This document shows, piece by piece, positions 34,006 through 42,911 of a DNA stretch of 64,000 nucleotides. The notes beneath the pieces were generated by a model. The model saw nothing but the letters and a program-made list of their open reading frames with translations. It ran no database searches and was not told the DNA's origin. Made by a program: the position numbers and the translations under genes. The DNA comes from Deinococcus sp. KSM4-11 (GTDB lineage Bacteria > Deinococcota > Deinococci > Deinococcales > Deinococcaceae): positions 186,001 through 250,000 of the forward strand of contig NZ_SSNX01000002.1 of the NCBI RefSeq assembly GCF_004801415.1, in the 5' to 3' direction. Each line of letters begins with the position of its first letter. Within the stretch, counting starts at the first letter, position 1.

Positions 34006-35103
34006 ATGCCCAGTTCCCACCTTGCCCGTGCCCGCCACTGGTCGGCCGCGGCCCTGTTGACCGCGCTGCTCATCGCGTGTGCCGGGCCGACAGCGACCCC
34101 CACCCCGCAGGTCACACCGGTGCCCACCTCCACGCCCGATCCCACGCCCGTGCCGGGGCCGCCCGACCCGGCACCCCTGAGCTGGGTCGAGCACACCGCC
34201 AGCCCCATCCCGCTGTACGAGGGTCAGGGCGCAGCGGTGAACGGGCGCCTGTACGTCTTCGGAGGGTTTGACAAAAATGTCGACGGACAGCCGATCGCGA
34301 CCCGGGCCGCCCATGTCTACGATCCAGCCACCGACCAGTGGGCCACGCTGAACGACATTCCGGACGCCGTCACGCACGCTGGCGTGGCCGTGGACGGCAC
34401 CGTCCTCTATGTGGCGGGCGGATTTCTGGGGAATCATCCGGGACCGCAGACGGATCACGTGTGGAAGTACGACACCACGGCCGACCACTGGACGGCCATG
34501 CCGCCGCTGCCCCGTGCCCGTGGGGCGGGCGCGCTGGTGCGGCTGGGCCGTGAACTGCATTACTTCGGCGGCACCGAACGGACGGCGGACGGGCATTACC
34601 TGCAGGACGACGGTGACCACCTGGTGCTGTCGCTGGACGCCCCCACCACGTGGCGTCAGGCGGCGCCACTGCCAAACCCCCGCAACCATCTGGGCGGCGC
34701 CGTGCTGGGCGGCATGATCTATGCAGTCGGTGGACAGCACCTGGGCAACGAGGCCTACAGTGACCAGACCGACGTCGACCGCTACGATCCGGCCACGGAT
34801 ACCTGGACGGCCGTCGCGTCCCTCCCGATGCCGCTGGGCCACATCACGGCGTCGACCATCGTGCTGGGCTCCCGGCTGGTGGTGGTGGGCGGCGTGACGC
34901 TGGCCACCCACGCGGGGGCCAACGAGGGCCTGGAGAGCGACGAGGTGACGGCCTACGACCCGGCGACGGATCAGTGGGCGCCCCTGACGTCCCTGCCCGG
35001 GCCCCGGCAGTCGCCGGTTGCGGACGTCATCGCGAACACCCTGGTCGTCACGACCGGCTCCACCGCCGAAGGCCCGGTGGACAACACCTGGACGGGGCAC
35101 TGA
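34006..35103 (+). CDS. Kelch-repeat lipoprotein
   Basis: ATG 34006 follows GGAGG. The 365-aa protein has a lipoprotein signal (ALLTALLIACAG, lipobox Cys near residue 25), a Thr/Pro-rich spacer (about 28-58) and then five or six Kelch blades: LYVFGGF, YDPATDQWATL, LYVAGGF, LHYFGGT, IYAVGGQ, YDPATDTWTAV, LVVVGGV and YDPATDQWAPL. It should form a surface beta-propeller. Such proteins bind proteins or glycans, and some are sialate mutarotases or galactose-oxidase-like; no catalytic residues can be singled out. Monocistronic. Confidence 0.9.
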   Translation: MPSSHLARARHWSAAALLTALLIACAGPTATPTPQVTPVPTSTPDPTPVPGPPDPAPLSWVEHTASPIPLYEGQGAAVNGRLYVFGGFDKNVDGQPIATRAAHVYDPATDQWATLNDIPDAVTHAGVAVDGTVLYVAGGFLGNHPGPQTDHVWKYDTTADHWTAMPPLPRARGAGALVRLGRELHYFGGTERTADGHYLQDDGDHLVLSLDAPTTWRQAAPLPNPRNHLGGAVLGGMIYAVGGQHLGNEAYSDQTDVDRYDPATDTWTAVASLPMPLGHITASTIVLGSRLVVVGGVTLATHAGANEGLESDEVTAYDPATDQWAPLTSLPGPRQSPVADVIANTLVVTTGSTAEGPVDNTWTGH

Positions 35104-35247
35104 TGGCCACGCGGGCGGAGCACCCAGCACGCCCTATTCGGGCGCTTCTTGGGCGGACTCTCACCCCCTTCTTACCCACCCGGTTTCTAAAGACCCGCTC
35201 CACAGATCATCAAAGCGGCGTCAGGTAGGAATGCGCACACTGAGGGC

Positions 35248-35370
35248 ATGACGTTCCCCTCACTTTCCTCACCCCTGCGCTGGTGGCCCAGGGTGCTCTC
35301 ACGGTTCACCCGATCCGCTCCGCCCCGTGGCGTCCGCACGCTCAGTGACGCCGAGAGCCTCGGCGACTGA
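35248..35370 (+). CDS. Possible 40-aa basic small protein
   Basis: ATG 35248 with GAGGG just before it opens a frame of 41 codons ending at TGA 35368-35370. The product TFPSLSSPLRWWPRVLSRFT… is basic and Trp-rich in the middle, with an acidic end (SDAESLGD). Short length and close ribosome site make this weak; comparison with related genomes would decide. Confidence 0.25.
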   Translation: MTFPSLSSPLRWWPRVLSRFTRSAPPRGVRTLSDAESLGD

Positions 35371-36206
35371 GCGGCCGTCCCGGGCACGCCCAGTGGCTGG
35401 GGCACGACCCAGGGAGCGGGATGGGCGACGCGGTCGCTCCGGCCGTTGCCGTCAGCCATGTACAGCAGCGCGACCTGCACGTCGACCGGCAGCCCTTGGT
35501 TGTCGGGCCGTGCTGGAAGCCAGTCAGGGAGTGCTGCGTGGCCCCGCGACGCGGGTATGACCTTGGATTCGAAGCCTCGTCCGGGTCGTGGAACCGCGAA
35601 CCTCCACACAAACACCTGGCCCTGAGCAACGGCGCGGCCTATGTCACAGGCCAGGCCCAGCGGGTTGGCGGTGCCGTTCCCCTGGTTCTTCCCGAACGCC
35701 TTGTTCCGGCCCGCAGCGGGGAGCCGTCCGGCCAGCCGTCCTGCAGGACGGAGAGTGCCTCGACGGCACGTCAGTTCCTCCCAGATTCCCTCCGGTCGGG
35801 GGCGGTCGACCCGCGTGGCCCGCTGCGCCATTCACCCAGACGGCGGCACGTCTTGGATCGGATTCCTCGCAGGCGTTGCAGGTGCTGCCCACCGGGCCGA
35901 ACATCTGATCGTCGGGTTCGAGCACGACCGTCCGCAAGCATTGCTTGCCGTTGTCCGGCAGATCGGCGACCTTCTCCGGCTCGGGCCGTGACGTCTCCCG
36001 CTGCGTCGCGGCGCGCGCCCTGGCTCAGGACATCCCTTCACAGCCTGGAAATCAGGCCACTGAGGTCGCTGCGTGAATCGCAGTCATGGGCCGCCACTCC
36101 CTTACACCCCGGCGGGGTCATGTGATCCCACTGACGCGGAGCGGACGCCGCAGGGACGCCTCCAGCCGTGGCAACGCGGGTCGGGCCACGCGGAGCCTGG
36201 ACGAGA
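35371..36206. other. Gene-free stretch
   Basis: About 835 bp after the possible small gene and before the small membrane-protein gene. Open frames of 100-230 codons run on both strands but their products are Arg/Pro-rich, have no domain and lack ribosome sites. I see no RNA gene or strong repeat. Confidence 0.45.
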
Positions 36207-36470
36207 TCACGCGCTGGTGAGCGGTTCGGTCGTCGGGACAGCCTCGCGCGGCGTCCGGGTGCCAGGTGCCCAGGTCACGCTCCGCACCACGGCCAGGGCG
36301 GCCAGCAGTCCGGACAGGCCCGACCCGACCGCGATGGCGTACAGCGGGGCGTGGAGCGTGGTCAGGGCCAGGCCCGCCACGATGACCAGCGCGAGCAGCA
36401 GCGGCAGCGCCTGCAACAGCCTCACGGCCATCCGCCAGCGCAGTTCGAACTCCGGCACGTGAACGTCCAT
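36207..36470 (-). CDS. Small two-helix membrane protein
   Basis: An 87-aa protein with two clear membrane helices, LLQALPLLLALVIVAGLAL and LYAIAVGSGLSGLLAALAVV, a basic-acidic N-terminus and a polar tail. There is no ribosome site before ATG 36468-36470 and the promoter-like -10 lies six bases upstream, so the mRNA is probably leaderless. Function unknown; divergent from the alpha-mannosidase gene. Confidence 0.7.
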   Translation of the reverse strand: MDVHVPEFELRWRMAVRLLQALPLLLALVIVAGLALTTLHAPLYAIAVGSGLSGLLAALAVVRSVTWAPGTRTPREAVPTTEPLTSA

Positions 36471-36475
36471 GCGTT

Positions 36476-36504
36476 ACGGTATCGGGCGGATGTCAGCGGC
36501 ACAA
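36476..36504 (-). promoter_or_regulatory. Likely leaderless promoter of the small membrane-protein gene
   Basis: Minus-strand TTGTGC (36504-36499), 17-bp spacer and TACCGT (36481-36476), ending five bases before the ATG. With a start six to seven bases after the -10, transcription begins at or next to the initiation codon. Confidence 0.5.
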
Positions 36505-36649
36505 GTCCAACGGCTGACCAGACCTTCGGCATTGGGGGGCCAGGTGCCCCCCACCGCGAATCTACACAGGGATGACCTGCCCTCCACGCGGCCCTGGAGT
36601 GGCCTCCCAGGGCCGCGCCGTCTGGTATCACGGACACAAGGAGCCCACC

Positions 36650-39600
36650 ATGACCACCCCGGACCGTACCCCCACCACCTGGCACCTCACCTCCGAGCAG
36701 CGCCGCGTCGTCCTGGGACGGCACCTCGCTGAACTGCGCGCCTGGGCCGACCGGGCCCACACCGAACTGGAGGCGTGGACCTTCACCTTTCCGGGCGACG
36801 CGCCCGTACCGGTGCGGCTGGGCCAGCCGTGGCCGCGGGTGGACGGCGCGGTCGCGGGCGGCCCGGTGCGCTTCGAGTCGACCTTCACCGTTCCGGCGGG
36901 ATTCGAGCGTGCGGAGCTGGAACTCGACGTGGGTGGCGAGGGTCTGGTGCGGCTGTCCTGCGGCGGGGCGGGCGGCCTGAACCCGCACCACCGGCGCTTC
37001 CCGGTCACGGCCCGGCCCGGTGAGCAGGTAACCGTCACCATCGACGCGGTGCCCAAGGGCCTGTTCGGGGCGCACAACCCCGAACCGACGCTGCGCGTGG
37101 CGAGGCTCGCGCAGCCGGAACCCGACGTGACCGCCCTGGCCACCGACCTGAGCGTCCTGCTGGACGTCGTGCAGGGGCTCGGCGGTGAGGTCGTGGCGGC
37201 GCATCTGCTGAGCGCCGCCGAGGACGCCCTGGCCGGGCTGACGTGGCCCTCCGATCCCGCCGCGTACGCGGGCCGTCCGGGCGCGGGCGTCGGGGCCGAC
37301 ATGGGCCGGCTGTGGTCGACGCCGCCGGTGGGGGAAGCGCTGCCGCTGTCCCGGGACGTGCTGCAGGGCGTCAAGGCAGCGCGGGAGAAGCTCACGGCCC
37401 GGCTCGGGCAGCTCCTGGCCGCGTTCCCCCCACGGGGCGCCCTCGCGCTGAGCGGCCACGCGCACCTGGATCTGGCGTGGCTGTGGCCCTTTGCGGAAAC
37501 GCGGCGCAAGGGCGCCCGAACCTTCGAGACGGTGCTGAACCTGATGGATCGCTATCCGGACATGACCTACAACCAGTCCTCGGCGCAGCTGTACGCGTGG
37601 ATCGAGGAGGAACATCCGGAGCTGTTCGCACGCATTGCCGAGCGCGTGCGTGAGGGCCGCTGGGAGCCGGTGGGCGGCATGTGGGTCGAGCCGGACGCCG
37701 CCATGAGCGGCGGGGAGTCCCTGGCGCGGCAGCTGCTGTACGGCCAGCGCTACTTCCAGGAGAAGTTCGGCCGGCGCAGCACCGTGGCGTGGCTGCCGGA
37801 TACGTTCGGCTTCACCGGTCAGCTGCCGCAGCTGCTGCAGCAGGGCGGCGTCAGCGGGTTTTTCACCACCAAGCTGTCGTGGAATGAGACGACCGCCTTC
37901 CCGCACGACCTGTGGTGGTGGGAGGGCATCGACGGCTCGCGCGTCCTGGGACACATGTTCAAGAACGACATCTACGGCGCCGAGGCCCTGGGCAGTTACA
38001 ACGGTGACATCAGTCCCGAGCACCTGCTGCGCGTGAGCGGCCACGACCGGGCGGCGGCCACGCCGGGGTGGCGGGGCCGCGCGCCCGAGACGCTCTTCAC
38101 CTACGGTCTGGGCGACGGCGCGGGTGGCCCGAGCGCCCCCATGCTCGACCGGTACGAGCGGCTGCGCGAGTACCCCGGCATGCCCCGGCTGCGGCATGCC
38201 CGCGTGGACGAGTTCTACGCCGCGCTGCCCAGCGAGGGACTGCCGGTGTGGGTGGGGGAACTGTACTTCCAGCTGCACCGCGGCACGCTGAGCTCGCAGG
38301 GCCGCACCAAGCGGCTGCACCGGCAACTCGAGGCCCGGCTGGTCGAGGCCGACGTGGCACTCGCGCTCGCCCGCTGGAATGGCCGGGAGGATGCCGGCGC
38401 GCAGGCCGGGCTGGAACGCCACTGGAAAACACACCTGCTCCACGAGTTTCACGATGTGCTTCCCGGAAGTTCCATCCGGGAGGTGTACGCCGAGGCGGAG
38501 CCGACCCTGATGGCCGCGCTCGACGGAGTCACGGCCGCGCGCGACCAGGCACTCCAGGGCGAGGGGGAGGGCGTCACCGTCGTCAACGCCTCGCTCTTCC
38601 CCCGCCCGCTCCAGGTGATCGTGCCCGGCGCTGGTTTCTGGGAGGTGGACGGTGCGGCGCTGCCAGCCCAGACCGTCGAGGGCGGAACCCTGCTCGTCTC
38701 CTCCACCGTCAGCGTGCCGCCCCTCGGGAGCGTCACCCTCACGCCAGGTGGCGCGTCCGGTTCCGGCACGGCGAGCGCGACCCTGACGGAAACGCCAGAG
38801 GGCACGTGGCTCGGCAACGCCCTGCTCCGCGTCCTTCTCACCCCGGACGGGCACCTCGCCCGGCTGGTCACCGCCGCGGGGCGCGACGCCCTCGGCCCGC
38901 AGGGGCACCGGCTCGTCGCGTTCCGCGACCTGCCGCGCGCGTGGGAAGCCTGGGATGTCAACCCCGACACCCAGGACGCCCACCTCGGAACCGTCCTGCC
39001 GGGCGCGCAGGTGAACGTGCTCGAACGCGGCCCCCTGCGCGTGGCGGTGCGGGTCACGCGGACGTGGCGCTCCTCGACCATCACGCAGACAATCAGCGTG
39101 ACCGCCGGAAGTCCCCGCGTGGACATCCACACCCACGCGGACTGGCAGGAACGCCGCACGCTGCTCAAGGCGTTTGTCAACGTGAATGCCAGGAGCGACT
39201 TCGCCACCCTGGAGACGGCCTTCGGAGCAGTACGGCGGCCGACGCACCGGAACCAGCTCAGCGACGCCGCGACCTTCGAGGGGGGTGCCCACCGCTTCGC
39301 GGATCTCAGCGAACCCGGCTTCGGCCTCGCGCTGCTGAACAACGGACGGTATGGGCACGCCGCGTACGGCTCTGAACTGTCCCTTACGCTGCTGCGCGGC
39401 CCCATCTACCCGGACGCGCACGCGGACCTCGGGGAGCATGAGTTCACGTATTCGCTGCTGCCGCACGGTGGCGACTGGACGCAGGATGTCGTGCGCGAGG
39501 CCGCCGACCTGAACAGCCCGCTGGTGGTCGGTGCCGGAAGTGGCGGTACGCCCCTGCCCATCCGGCTGGGCGGTCTGCCGGTTGCCCTGGGCACCCTCAA

Positions 39601-39844
39601 GCCTGCCGAGGATGGAGACGGCGTGATCCTGCGGTTCTACGAGCCGCACGGTGCCCGCGGCGAGGTGCAGCTGTTCACACCAGAGGGCGTCACGGTCGCC
39701 CGTGTCAACCTCCTTGAGGACGATCAGGGCGGAGTGGGCACCTTGACCACTGCTGACGGCGGGCTTCGTTGGACGATCCCCATGCGACCTTTTGAGGTGT
39801 CCAGCCTCCGTGTGGTCAGGGCGGAGGCACGTTCCAGCCACTGA
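36650..39844 (+). CDS. GH38 alpha-mannosidase
   Basis: ATG 36650 follows AAGGAG; about 26 further codons upstream look non-coding. The 1064-aa protein has an N-terminal beta domain (1-240), then the GH38 catalytic domain with the zinc motif GHAHLDLAWLWPF (269-281), nucleophile Asp384 in WLPDTFGF, and the last zinc His in LLHEFHDVLPGSSI, followed by the large beta-sandwich C-terminal domains. No signal peptide, so it trims alpha-mannosides in the cytoplasm. Length is normal for bacterial members. It stands alone, without transporter or regulator. Confidence 0.93.
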   Translation: MTTPDRTPTTWHLTSEQRRVVLGRHLAELRAWADRAHTELEAWTFTFPGDAPVPVRLGQPWPRVDGAVAGGPVRFESTFTVPAGFERAELELDVGGEGLVRLSCGGAGGLNPHHRRFPVTARPGEQVTVTIDAVPKGLFGAHNPEPTLRVARLAQPEPDVTALATDLSVLLDVVQGLGGEVVAAHLLSAAEDALAGLTWPSDPAAYAGRPGAGVGADMGRLWSTPPVGEALPLSRDVLQGVKAAREKLTARLGQLLAAFPPRGALALSGHAHLDLAWLWPFAETRRKGARTFETVLNLMDRYPDMTYNQSSAQLYAWIEEEHPELFARIAERVREGRWEPVGGMWVEPDAAMSGGESLARQLLYGQRYFQEKFGRRSTVAWLPDTFGFTGQLPQLLQQGGVSGFFTTKLSWNETTAFPHDLWWWEGIDGSRVLGHMFKNDIYGAEALGSYNGDISPEHLLRVSGHDRAAATPGWRGRAPETLFTYGLGDGAGGPSAPMLDRYERLREYPGMPRLRHARVDEFYAALPSEGLPVWVGELYFQLHRGTLSSQGRTKRLHRQLEARLVEADVALALARWNGREDAGAQAGLERHWKTHLLHEFHDVLPGSSIREVYAEAEPTLMAALDGVTAARDQALQGEGEGVTVVNASLFPRPLQVIVPGAGFWEVDGAALPAQTVEGGTLLVSSTVSVPPLGSVTLTPGGASGSGTASATLTETPEGTWLGNALLRVLLTPDGHLARLVTAAGRDALGPQGHRLVAFRDLPRAWEAWDVNPDTQDAHLGTVLPGAQVNVLERGPLRVAVRVTRTWRSSTITQTISVTAGSPRVDIHTHADWQERRTLLKAFVNVNARSDFATLETAFGAVRRPTHRNQLSDAATFEGGAHRFADLSEPGFGLALLNNGRYGHAAYGSELSLTLLRGPIYPDAHADLGEHEFTYSLLPHGGDWTQDVVREAADLNSPLVVGAGSGGTPLPIRLGGLPVALGTLKPAEDGDGVILRFYEPHGARGEVQLFTPEGVTVARVNLLEDDQGGVGTLTTADGGLRWTIPMRPFEVSSLRVVRAEARSSH

Positions 39845-41215
39845 GGCGCCGTGCCCTGTTCTGCGCGGGTGTGTCCATGCCCGCTGAGGGCCACCGGTGT
39901 CTCAGGAGGCGTCGCTCCCGTGTGGTGGTTCGGAGCCGTTCGGTTTCGTACCGCGCCTCGTGGCCGGCACGGTGGCGGAACTGTGGGCGCACTGGGCACC
40001 GTCATCTGGGGTCGCTTTGCAGAGTGAGCTCGAGGCAGTCACGTGGCCCGTCGATCGCCATCGGACTGGCGTGTGTAAGAGCGTGGATGTGCTGGCCGCT
40101 CGGCGGCGGAGCTCCTCGGCGTGGCCGGGCCTGCCGTGGGCGGGCTCCCGGCACGCCGTCGGTTCCTCCCTGGCCGTGGCGGAGGGCACCACGCGGACGA
40201 CAGAGTGCGCAAAGAAAGGTGACTCCGTGCCTGCATTCGGCTCTTTTTGCCGATCGCGCCTGGATGGAGGGTCTCTCAGGTCGGTGCCTGTCACCTTCCC
40301 ATCTGGAGTGTGATTGAGGCTCCAGGCGCCAGGACGGCTCCATGCAGCGGGGGAGGTAACCGTGTCGCACCGTGTCGCACTCTGTCGTATTTTTTGGTGT
40401 TTTTTTGCAGGTACGGCGCCGCACTGGGGCAGCATTTATTGCTGGGTACCGTCCAGCGCGGTACCCAGAACCTCGTCCTGTGACGGGGCGGCCGCCTGGC
40501 ATTAATGTGCTCTTGTTCACCTTTGTACAGGCAGGAGCTCCTGGGCGTTTGCCCCTGGCACAGACTCCTGTCAGCGTAGCGTGCCGGCTGCTGGGGCAGG
40601 GTCGGCTATTTCACGAACCCTGGCGAGCGGGGCGCCCCGCCCAGCGCCTGCCCCAGCCGTTGGTGGCGCCAGCCATGCCATCGGCGGGGAAGGTGCTCCC
40701 AGCCCTGGCCTCCAGGGCGGTGACGGTCAGCGTCAGGAACGCGGCCCCCATGGAGGCCCCGCCTCCCGGCCCGCCGGCGTACTGATGGAACCACATGAGG
40801 GTGAAGCACCTGCACGCCACGCTGCTGAGCGTGTGGGCAGGGTGCCCGGCCGATGCTGCTCCCTGCCGGAGTGGGCGTGGACTCTGGCCGGGTGCCGGGG
40901 GACGGCGCGATCCTGCAGGCCGCGGGTGCCATGGGCCGCGCGGTCTGTCCAGGGAGCGCGTGGTCGGCCTCTGTGCGTCATCCCAGCCGCGTGGCCGTGG
41001 CCGCCTCCTGTACCTGTGGATATGGCTCCGCTGTGCACGGGATGAGGCGCGAGCAACCGTACCTGTAGACAGAATTTCGGCGGTGACGGGGCGGCCGGGC
41101 GCTGTGGCACTGGCGATGAATTGCGCTGTCGTTGCCGGTGTGGATAACGGCCTCCAGCTGGGAGTATGGGATACCGCGCAGAGGTGGGGGCGTGCAGGCC
41201 GTAGACTGACCTGAC
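39845..41215. other. Long gene-free stretch before the exopolysaccharide locus
   Basis: Nearly 1.4 kb without a supportable gene. It contains a T-rich patch (around 40388-40410) after a GTGTCGCAC tandem repeat (around 40362-40380), a strong hairpin at 40442-40468, and short open frames without ribosome sites. TAGACT at 41202-41207 lies eight bases before the next ATG and could be the -10 of a leaderless message, though no good -35 is seen. A decayed gene or a regulatory region for the locus is possible. Confidence 0.5.
40442..40468. repeat. Perfect 9-bp inverted repeat (hairpin)
   Basis: CTGGGTACC (40442-40450) and GGTACCCAG (40460-40468) are exact inverses around a 9-base loop. No T-run on either side in the expected place. 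It may be a regulatory or RNA hairpin within the gene-free stretch. Confidence 0.6.
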
Positions 41216-42898
41216 ATGCAGAACCCGCCATCTTCAGTCTCAGCGGCGGATCAGGTTGACCTGGTTCAGATTTTCGGCGCGCTGAGACGCTACCTCCCCG
41301 TGATTCTCCTGGTGCCGCTGGTCGTGGCGCTCCTCGGCTACGTGCTGTCCAGCCGGCAGGCGAAAGTCTACGAGGCGAGTGCCAGCGTGATCGCGGTGGA
41401 CACCAACGCGCAGAACTCCCTGATCAACAACACGCTGGTGACGGCGCCACCCCTGCCGCAGGGCGCGGTGGATCAGGTGCTGCACAGCCGCTCGCTGGTC
41501 ACGGACATCGTCGCGCGCCTGGGCAAGAGTGGCCTGGACGCGGCGACCGTGTCGAAGATCAGCGCGGACCTGACGCGGGAGCTGGAGGCGAATGTCTTCA
41601 ACCGGCTGAAGGTGCGGGCGCGGCTGGACACCCAGCAGCGCGGCGTGTATGAGATCCGCGCCCAGGGCAGCTCTCCACAGGCGGCCAGTGACCTGGCCCA
41701 GGCGGGCGTGGACGCGCTCCTCGCGTGGGACAACGACCGGGCCAAGCAGGGCGTGGTGAGGTCCCGTTCCAGCCTGCAGCAGCAGCTTCAGAACCTGACG
41801 GCCCGCATCGGCAGCACCACGGACGCCCTGGAGAAGCAGAGCCTCATCGCCGCGCGTGGGCAATTGCTACAGAACCTCTCGCAGGTGACGGTGCTGGAGA
41901 CGGCCGCGACGGGCACGCTGATTCCGGTGGCGGAGCCGGTCGCCCCGCGCGCGCCGGTGTCGCCGCGACCGCTGCGGAACGCCGCGCTGCTCGGGCTGGT
42001 GACATTGTTCCTGACGGTCGGCGCGGCGCTGATTGCCGACAGCCTGCGCCGCCGTGTGGAGGGCCCCGAGGACCTGCTGCCGATGGGGCTGCCGGTGCTC
42101 GCGCAGTTGCCGCTGCTGCGCAAGCGCCAGCTGGCCGGCGGCTTCCTGGCGGCCAGCCATGGGGGCGCGCTGTACGAGAGCGTGGGCTTCCTGCGCATCA
42201 ACATCCAGTCCATGCTGAAAGACGGCGAACACCGCCGCCTGGCGATCTCCAGTTCGTACCCTGGGGAGGGCAAGAGCTCCATGACGGCGGCGCTCGCGGA
42301 GAGTCTCGGCGCGACGGGCCTGAAGGTGCTGGTGATCGACGCGGACCTGCGCCGCCCCACGCAGCTGAAAGTGTGGGCACCGCAGCGGCTGGGCACGCAC
42401 CCGCTGCTCGGCACGGACGAGTCCCTGGCCCCGGCGGTCACGGTCACCGAGATGTTCACGCGGCCGGACGCGGCGCATGCCACGAACGTCGCGCCGAACG
42501 TCGATTTGCTGCCGGCCGGGACGCCGCAGCGGGGTGATAGTGACGCCAGCATCCTCAACCAGCCGGCCTTCAGCGCGCACCTCGCGCAGTGGGCGCAGGG
42601 CTACGATTTCGTGCTGATCGACACGCCGCCCATGCTGCTGCTGCCTGACACGCTGGCGGTCGCGCCGTACACGGACGGCGTGATCATGGTCGTGGAGAAC
42701 GGCAAGACCCGCACGGCCGACGTGCAGCGCAGCCTCCAGAATGCCCGCGCGGCGGGCGTGCCGGTGCTGGGCGTGGTTCTGAACAAGGTCAGCCGCCGCC
42801 GGGACGCGTACTACCGGTACGGCGGATACGCGTATAGCGACCAGGGGAGCGCGCCGATCCTCGGGCCGGCGACCGAACCGGTCAGCAGCACGCGTTGA
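41216..42898 (+). CDS. Wzz-type chain-length regulator fused to a bacterial tyrosine kinase
   Basis: The 560-aa protein has a Wzz domain (about 10-270) between two membrane helices (LPVILLVPLVVALLGYVL; ALLGLVTLFLTVGAALIA), a periplasmic coiled coil, and a cytoplasmic BY-kinase (about 325-540): Walker A SSYPGEGKSS, Walker A' VLVIDADLRRP, Walker B FVLIDTPP. A tyrosine cluster, YYRYGGYAYSD, near the C-terminus is the autophosphorylation site. It controls polymer length and export. No ribosome site precedes the ATG, so the message may be leaderless. It heads a three-gene rightward unit. Confidence 0.93.
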   Translation: MQNPPSSVSAADQVDLVQIFGALRRYLPVILLVPLVVALLGYVLSSRQAKVYEASASVIAVDTNAQNSLINNTLVTAPPLPQGAVDQVLHSRSLVTDIVARLGKSGLDAATVSKISADLTRELEANVFNRLKVRARLDTQQRGVYEIRAQGSSPQAASDLAQAGVDALLAWDNDRAKQGVVRSRSSLQQQLQNLTARIGSTTDALEKQSLIAARGQLLQNLSQVTVLETAATGTLIPVAEPVAPRAPVSPRPLRNAALLGLVTLFLTVGAALIADSLRRRVEGPEDLLPMGLPVLAQLPLLRKRQLAGGFLAASHGGALYESVGFLRINIQSMLKDGEHRRLAISSSYPGEGKSSMTAALAESLGATGLKVLVIDADLRRPTQLKVWAPQRLGTHPLLGTDESLAPAVTVTEMFTRPDAAHATNVAPNVDLLPAGTPQRGDSDASILNQPAFSAHLAQWAQGYDFVLIDTPPMLLLPDTLAVAPYTDGVIMVVENGKTRTADVQRSLQNARAAGVPVLGVVLNKVSRRRDAYYRYGGYAYSDQGSAPILGPATEPVSSTR

Positions 42899-42911
42899 CA
42901 CCTGAATTCGC

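Noticed and set aside
35187..35831. A 214-codon minus-strand frame after the Kelch gene
   Set aside because: Pro/Arg-rich product without domain, signal or ribosome site; overlapping frames on the plus strand are equally long.
36422..39841. An open frame of more than 1100 codons on the minus strand opposite the alpha-mannosidase
   Set aside because: Composition typical of antisense GC-rich DNA; the mannosidase has all its catalytic residues and a ribosome site.
40362..40380. Tandem GTGTCGCAC repeat as a possible iteron or CRISPR seed
   Set aside because: Only two full copies plus a partial one; no further spacing pattern.
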